Source of the DNA: Apostichopus japonicus
Taxonomy: Eukaryota > Echinodermata > Holothuroidea > Aspidochirotida > Stichopodidae
Direction of reading: 5' to 3'
NCBI RefSeq assembly: GCF_037975245.1
Contig: NC_092564.1
Coordinates: forward strand, 16,818,984-16,882,983
DNA: 64,000 nucleotides
Below the pieces are notes generated by a model. The model did not search any database and had not been told where the DNA came from. It saw nothing but the letters and a program-made list of their open reading frames with translations. The translations under genes and the position numbers were made by a program. This document shows, in pieces, positions 58,001 through 64,000 of this stretch. Positions within the stretch are counted from its first letter, which is position 1. Every line of letters starts with the position of its first letter.

Positions 58001-60607
58001 GAATATCCCTTCAATGGAGTATTAATCCTATTTGTGTTGAAATTACTGTCAATAAAATCAGGCCAGCTATCTAGCATATATGCTGGAAATAACTAATATC
58101 TCCTTGCAGACAACTATCCAATTGAGTTGGTTCTAAGCACAAAACCGGTTTCATTTATCATCAATGCAGTGTCATACAATTTGTAAATCATAGTGGTCTT
58201 CAGAGAATATACGGAGGTGTTATACAAACTGCAAAAGTTAATTGTCTTGCTTTAATATGTTTCTGCGGTCAGCTGATGATAGGGCATACAAATTGTGTCC
58301 ACATTTTCTGTGGCAATTTTGGAAGTTTAGGAAACTTGGTTCCCATGATATTTTGAAAATAATATGGTTGAGTGAGTTAAAAAAACTGCTATGTATACAT
58401 GTATTCATTTGTGCAGCAATTTACCCATTTTGGTATGTAAAAATACCAGCTAGAATCTTCCATGGCTAGTGAACAGCTTTACAATATTTAGATAGTCTAC
58501 GGGTAGTTCAAAGACTTGAGTACATATTGTCTGTAACTCGTTGCTAAAGTTTCTGTTATATGAATAAGTAATTGTACACCACATCCTACTCTGATATTTC
58601 TTCACCATCTCCACTACCTGGTGACCTTCCCTCTTTCTCATAAGTATTTCTATTCTCTCTATAGTGTTTCCAGTGATTCCGACGGAGAAGTCATGTCCTG
58701 GAAGAAAAAAGACGAATTGAGACGGCAAAAGCTGGCAGAGGAACAAAAGAAACTGGAGGAGAAACAGATCAAAGAGATGAGAGAACGAGAGAGACTGGAA
58801 GAGGAAGAGGAGAAACGGGAGAAGGCAGAGAAGAAGAAGAAGAAAAAGAAGAAACCGAAAGATACCGCTCCGGATTCGGACGGGGAAAAAAAGGAAGAGG
58901 AAGAAGAAAAGGGTGACGCAGAGGTGGAGGAGGATGAGAATGACGAGGAAGAAGAAGAGACGGATAGTAAAGGAGGCTCCGAAGGCAGCAAGGAGACGGC
59001 CAAGGGAAAGACGAAAGACACAAAAGAGGACAAGGAGAAGAGGAGGCTGGAGAAAGAAAAGATGAAGCAGGAATTGAAGGAGAAGAAGAAGGAGGAGAAA
59101 TTACGGAAGAAACAGGAGGAGAAGAAGAAAGAATTGGAGGAGCAGAGGAAGAAACAGGAGGAGAGGAGGAAGGAGGAGAAAAAGAAATCAGAAGAGCGGA
59201 AGAGGAAAGAGGAGGAGCGGAGGAGGAAAGAAGAAGAAGCGAGGAGGAAACAGGAAGAAAGGAGGAAACAGGAGAAGAGGAAACTAGCAGAGAAACAACA
59301 AAAGGTAAGAACGAATATCAGGTAAACTGTGGTATGTCACAAAATGAAGGAGAGGAAAGCATTGAAATACGAAAGGTAGCTTAAGGTAATCACAATTTGC
59401 ATATGTATATGTGATGTATGGATGTCTTTATTAGTCTTCTGGGATTGTTCTTACCATTTCTTCAGCCAAACATGCACATCATTTCTCAAATTGTGTTTGT
59501 TTTTCTCGTGATCACATGCATTCCCCAAAAAAGACTCATTTAGTGAAGAAGCTTTCATCATTGCTGTCAGATGGCTGTAATTTACCTTGTGCATTATAAA
59601 TTAATTCTTCCATATTTTAAGCTATGGAATATTCTTCGTCCCTCGTTCATGATTCTTTAGTACTCAGTCTTCTTTCAGATTCAAGCCCCATTATGCATTC
59701 CATTATAATCACCAAGATACCGATCCCTAACCCTCTACTCTTTTTGACTGTTGTTACTATTGTGTAGTTAATAATCACACAATCATAACAAGGTATCTTT
59801 TGGCCAAACATTTAGCCCATCTACAGAGAATTAGCAAACTAAAAATTTGGACAATTTTAATAGGGTGCACATGCGAGCAATGCATTGGCCGTGATACGTA
59901 GCGATGCTATACAGTGAACACTTATATTATGTGGACTCAGTACAGCGTAGAATGATTGATTGGAGGGAATCTGTTATATGTGTCCATCGAAGGGCTTGCT
60001 CGGGTACGGAATCGTCTTATGAGGGAGTGGGAGGGAGCCAGATATTACATAATGCCATCGGTTATACATTAAGTGATTGCTATGTCAGCTATGATATGAA
60101 CGGAAAGGTCAATACGCTTGCCCACAAATACGTTCAATTCATGTTTTGGATAAACAAAGGTGATGGGCTGTCTGAATGTTTCATTCCATCGAAGTCGACT
60201 TTGAATTGGCCAAGATTCTGGGCAAAAAAATTAAACCGTCGTGATTTGTGATTGCTTTACTACACAATGATATCAGGAAAAGATTACTATGACCATCGAT
60301 ATTGAATGAATAAAGTATTTGTTATTAACATTTGGATGGAGCTACGCCTGAGTCGGGTAGCAAAAAGGGGGAACCTGGTACCCATTAGCATTACCCGGTC
60401 GGGTAACAGGTACTCGAAGCTCCGGACCAAATATTGAAAAAAAAAGCTGGGTACCCGACTCTGGCTTAGATGGAACAGAGAAACAAGATTCATTTCAAGT
60501 TTACAGCTATGTTAACAACTTAACCACATCACTCCATCAATAAAACTTGTTAATCTTTCATTTCTGTTCTAGAAAATTGCCCAAGTGAAAAATAGCAATA
60601 CCTCTGA
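49026..60607 (+). CDS. HDGF/LEDGF-family PWWP chromatin protein (12 exons; 3' end outside window)
   Basis: Exons: 49026-49100, 49786-49862, 50272-50407, 50979-51194, 53332-53373, 53583-53672, 54888-55157, 55695-55962, 56851-57036, 57537-57669, 58665-59304, 60573-60607 (ends in phase 2). At least 722 residues. Residues 1-96 are a PWWP domain of HDGF type ([47 protein letters not shown]), which binds methylated nucleosomes and DNA. Then acidic runs, [12 protein letters not shown] (NLS-like), basic/acidic blocks, KGRKR (AT-hook-like), a Tudor-like module (392-453), KTPAKK repeats as in histone H1 tails, and a ~210-residue K/E/R-rich coiled coil. Layout fits PSIP1/LEDGF or HDGFL2. The integrase-binding-type domain that would decide lies past the window if present. 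Start ATG fits [10 protein letters not shown]. Confidence 0.9.
51330..53165 (-). repeat. 91-bp satellite (~19 copies) derived from a Penelope-like GIY-YIG domain
   Basis: The 91-bp unit starting GAGAGTTGCTGCTGTTTCAC repeats about 19 times from 51437, after a short non-repeated leader. On the minus strand the unit encodes [16 protein letters not shown], the GIY-YIG endonuclease signature of Penelope-like elements (C-x-C-x-x-x-YVGET-x-x-TL). The leader region continues with [12 protein letters not shown], as expected downstream in that domain. CTTCAGAAAGTCGAAACGTG at 51314-51333 resembles the end region of such elements. So a fragment of a retroelement was amplified in tandem in intron 4 of the PWWP gene. 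Confidence 0.8.
53661..53890 (+). repeat. ~116-bp tandem duplication that copies a 5' splice site
   Basis: The last exonic bases and donor of exon 6 (GGCAGTGATGAT then GTAAGT, 53661-53678) recur at 53777-53794, followed by the same ~100 bp with a few differences. The second copy therefore has a complete duplicate exon end and donor. Confidence 0.9.
53891..54887 (+). other. Intron 6 of the PWWP gene
   Basis: No repeat or extra exon could be supported in this stretch. Confidence 0.35.
57670..57790 (+). repeat. ~23-bp minisatellite touching the exon 10 donor
   Basis: Five copies of GGGCTTTAAAAGGCTTGCCG plus ATG run directly from the splice donor (GTGAGGGCTTTAAAAGG). Nearly identical copies, so recent expansion. 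Confidence 0.92.
59305..60572 (+). other. Intron 11 of the PWWP gene
   Basis: AT-rich with no recognisable transposon. A 115-codon open frame at 59904-60251 has no features I can identify. A small inverted repeat around GAGTCGGGTA and TACCCGACTC lies at about 60350-60465. Confidence 0.35.
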
Positions 60608-60681
60608 GTGAGTATTTACTTTCTTATATTTTCCAGCCAAATAATTGATGGGACTTTCTTTGTATTTTCATCACTTTGAAC

Positions 60682-62999
60682 TAGGGCTGTAACGGTTAAA
60701 CGGTTAACCGACCGAACGGCCGGATAAACGTCCGCCGTACATCGTATAAGTTTAACCGTTTTTGTAATGCCAATTACGCAGTTGCAACGGCGCGTCTTCA
60801 CATCACTTTATTCCCGAAATAGACCGCAACATTTGCTTGCTGAAAATCACGTAACAATTGCAAACTTTATTACGCATCCATACAAAAGATTTGTAAGATT
60901 GGCGGTACGATTGAAGGGATTACCAAGCGGTATGCGACCCGTGAAGCGCCTATTGTTACCCCGTTCGACAACGTGGCGAGCCTGCATCTAATCCTTTCAA
61001 ATTTATATTGTATTTAAGCAGTAAACATTTTCTTTATAATAATGTAATTTCAGTTCAGTGTTCCATTCAACAGACTCAGTAATCCCGCAAAGAAAACATT
61101 TGTCTGCTGGAAATCCCCGCATCGTTTTCTTGCATTCGCGATAAGTTTATATTCAATGCACAACGTATACACTTGACTGTAAAAAAACTCTGAAAATCAG
61201 TAGAGAAATAACCAATTGTGTACGAAAAGTAAGTTGGTACACCTTTCAAATTTTACGAAAGATCGAGCAAAAAACTTTCGAAAAATTCACGCGAAACCGG
61301 CATATCGTGCTAAATGCAACTAATGTCATGTAAACAAGGCTCTAGTACACCCAATTATGAATAAAACGTAAGAACACATCTGGTGTTAAGCGGCGAAAAA
61401 GTATTTTCTAGAATTTCCAAAATTACAGAGAAAATAATATCCTACCATAGTTTAGTGTATAGCAAATAGCCTAACCACCTCGTCGGTTACAGATCTCACG
61501 TAATTACAAAAACACAACTAATTGTATATTGCGAAGTTTACGTTTTCTACAAGAACATGGAAACAATATTAAGCATTTAGTTAATCATGCCAAGTGGCCT
61601 TAAACGTGTGATTACAAGGTTTACATTCATGTATCATGTGGAATAGATTGTCTTGTTCATGCGGAGGAGTCAGTTGCCTGTTTTACTTACCTAGCTGTTA
61701 CGGAGATAATATTTTACCTACTTTTCTTAAACGTCTAAGATAATAATTCTCATAACTTAACCGAACCTTTACTGACTGACCTTATTAATTCTAGACCATG
61801 AAACGTTCCTTGGCAACATGCCAAAAAATTGTTAACCACAGGTGTTAGACAGGGGATGAGCTCACAGTTGTTTGGCAAGGTACCTTGGAAAATGTAGCCT
61901 ACCGTAGTTGTAGTATAGTGCAAGCTATTGTTAGACAGTCTAGGAATGGGGCTTTGCCGAACGTTGTTTCATAAAATCGCATGTTTTTTTAAGTTAAACT
62001 TTTAATGATTGTAAGACAGATAGACATCTTTTCATTTTATAACAAAATATGGCTACTCTAACTTGTCATTTCAAAATTTTCATCAGTTTCGTGACAATTT
62101 AAATTAAAAAAAAAGTTGTCAGTATTTTGCATCCACAGCTGCGAATATTTTATCGCCAGACGCGCCAAATTTTCTGGGGCGTTAACCCCTGGACCCCTAC
62201 AAGGGGTTCCACCACATGACCTCACCGGGGGACTACCCCACGCCATTATGCTACGCGTGCTAATTGTGTTTGCTGCGCGAACTCAGGCGGGAAATCGACA
62301 AGGTGTTCGCGGGAAATTTTACAATGTTCTCCACACTTCCCCCCTACCCTGTGCCTACCCCGCCACAATGCACAAATTCAATATATCTGTGACCCATTGT
62401 TGTACTTGTAATTGCGTAGGCCTAGCCCTACTACCGTACACTTGTGTAGTAATCACTTCCTAACAACCGACTTTCCTAACCTTGGCCTAGCTGGTGAAAG
62501 CCTTGTAGTCTAACACTCCATATGATCGCGAACTTCAATACACAATGCCAATATTAAGTAGGCCTAGTAATATTAGGCTTATAACTGCCATACAATGCCT
62601 GCGCTATTACAGTAGGGGCTACGCAATTAACAAAGAAATATTTGCTTCAAATATCTCTGTGACAGTTACCGATGAACTGAAAGAGAAACAAAAATCTGTT
62701 TAAAACTTCATGAAAACGCGCGATTCGTCTTTATCAATGCAACGATCGTCAAACCTAAGCAAATACAACCAAATTCTTGACATACGCGTTACGAAAAAAC
62801 GATACTTGCAGCGCTATTTTGAGAATGTACTTCCGCATTAATAGTGGTGGCGCTCTTTCGGAATTATAATCTGAGCTATATAACTCTGATTTTCGGCTCT
62901 TATTTTGAGGCAACAACACGGGTTACGTTTAAACGTTAACCGTTCAGTTAATAGAAACGGTTAACCGGTTAGTGAATTAACCGGAATGACACAGCCCTA
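60682..62999. mobile_element. 2.3-kb hAT-like element in the last visible PWWP-gene intron
   Basis: Left end TAGGGCTGTAACGGTTAA followed by CGGTTAACCG words; right end CGGTTAACCGG words followed by ATGACACAGCCCTA. The outer TAGGGCTG and CAGCCCTA are inverted. A perfect 8-bp target duplication CTTTGAAC flanks it (60674-60681 and 63000-63007). Terminal GGTTAACC palindromes give potential binding-site clusters at both ends. I see no transposase frame, so it is probably non-autonomous. It starts 75 bp after the exon 12 donor. Confidence 0.87.
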
Positions 63000-63007
63000 C
63001 TTTGAAC

Positions 63008-64000
63008 CGGAAAGCATAGATTTACAGTTGCTGGCTTGAATAAAGAAAGTATAGCTGATGGTTGTAAAATTAAATATGGTGTATATAGACAGGTCTAAAC
63101 TGGAGCTCCCACCAATTAAGAGGAAAAACAAAATCCTGGCGAATCAATTTTCTTAACTTGTTGAAGATGGTACAATGTGTGTAATAGCCCTTTGAAGTTG
63201 CTTTGACATTTATCATTCTCTTTAATGCTGTGTCACACGTTGTTTGTTGTAGCTGTGTGCGTAAACATCAAACTTGAAGCATTGTGCATATGCAGTATTA
63301 TATTTATATAAGAATGGTTGGAAATCCGATCCAGATAATCTATGAACTACCGAGCCCGATAATCAAGGTTGGGATAATCATGTCTTTACTGTATGTATAC
63401 AAGTCATATTCAATGCTTGAGAAATTGAAGGCAATATTAATACCACATAAAGGTGACCAAGGAACTGATGGACACAAGAGTTGGGGTGAAGAGAGGGTGG
63501 GGATGAAGAGGGGGTGGGGATAAATTGGGGTGGGGATAAAGAGGGGGTGGGGTGATGTAAATAGGACTACCAATAGCATACAACGATAAAATAGTCTGTA
63601 ATATAATATATTATAGCAAATGGATTGATATGAAGTAGATAATGATAGAATTTCAGTACAAATCTAAAAAATGTCTAAACTTACTTCTTGCGTATCATGT
63701 ATGTAAAAATTATCAAGAAGACCAAAATATATCTACCTGCTACCTGGAAGCACCATCTCAATATCTTGCCCTTAATTAATTTAACATCTAATTGTTTTGA
63801 TTTGCTGCTAAGGTTGTAAGTTGTAACAAGTTATTTCAACTTAACAGTCAATATTAGTCACTGCCAGCAATTCTCCTGACTCTCTCTGCTCCCCTTCATC
63901 CACATGATCTGCTCCTCACCTCCCCTCCCCCCCCCCCTCCACTCTCTTCCTTTCCCCTCTTGCTGGAGTCTGTTCCCTTTTGCAAGTTAGTGACTTGTGT
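63008..64000 (+). other. Intron or downstream part of the PWWP gene
   Basis: Contains a short GGGGTGGGGATAAAGAGG-type tandem repeat at about 63495-63550 and a C/T-rich run at 63890-63960. I could not support a further exon before the window ends. Confidence 0.4.

Noticed and set aside
59904-60251. 115-codon open frame in intron 11 of the PWWP gene
   Set aside because: No recognisable motif, and not bounded by suitable splice sites in the gene's phase.
60767-60991. Transposase remnant in the 60682-62999 element
   Set aside because: The 74-codon frame shows no hAT transposase motif.

Overview
This window is animal nuclear DNA: intron-rich split genes with GT-AG splice sites, a PSTAIRE cyclin-dependent kinase, a PWWP-domain HDGF/LEDGF-type chromatin protein, a carnosine N-methyltransferase, a gamma-glutamylaminecyclotransferase, many non-autonomous DNA transposons, tRNA-derived SINE and LINE debris, and several satellites. 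The gene set and the texture (G-runs at transposon ends, many TAGGCCTA-like words, long introns full of minisatellites) suggest a marine invertebrate deuterostome such as an echinoderm. That placement is inference and not proven by the sequence. All exon models below were built by eye from reading frame, splice sites and family knowledge.

Layout. 1-5873 (+): 3' part of a gene for a modular, cysteine-bearing, probably extracellular protein made of repeated two-exon modules. 6842-11662: a 324-bp satellite, split near its left end by a hAT-like element that itself holds a second hAT-like element. 12590-22631 (-): complete eight-exon CARNMT1 gene, with a ~175-bp tandem array in the presumed 3' UTR. 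23329-24286: a large inverted array of short AT-rich repeats. 24668-25561 (+): two-exon GGACT gene, head-to-head with CARNMT1. 27163-29625 (-): two-exon gene for an unrecognised 231-residue protein, with a SINE-like insertion and a LINE tail in its intron. 31280-34776: three levels of nested DNA transposons. 36224-36487: a small hAT-like element. 38447-38617: a perfect palindrome whose two arms each fold as a hammerhead ribozyme. 40781-46434 (-): CDK2-like gene, six exons found and the last one not. 49026 to beyond 60607 (+): HDGF/LEDGF-family gene, twelve exons found, continuing past the window.

The genes are not an operon or cluster. CARNMT1 and GGACT diverge from a ~2-kb shared upstream region; CDK2 and the PWWP gene diverge from a ~2.6-kb region that holds E2F-like and CCAAT-like sites. 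The points most worth following are the head-to-head hammerhead ribozymes, a symmetric phase 1-1 exon that inserts a Tudor-like module into the PWWP protein, a Thr14-to-Met change in the CDK2 glycine loop, tandem duplications that copy 5' splice sites, and a satellite made from a GIY-YIG endonuclease fragment of a Penelope-like element.
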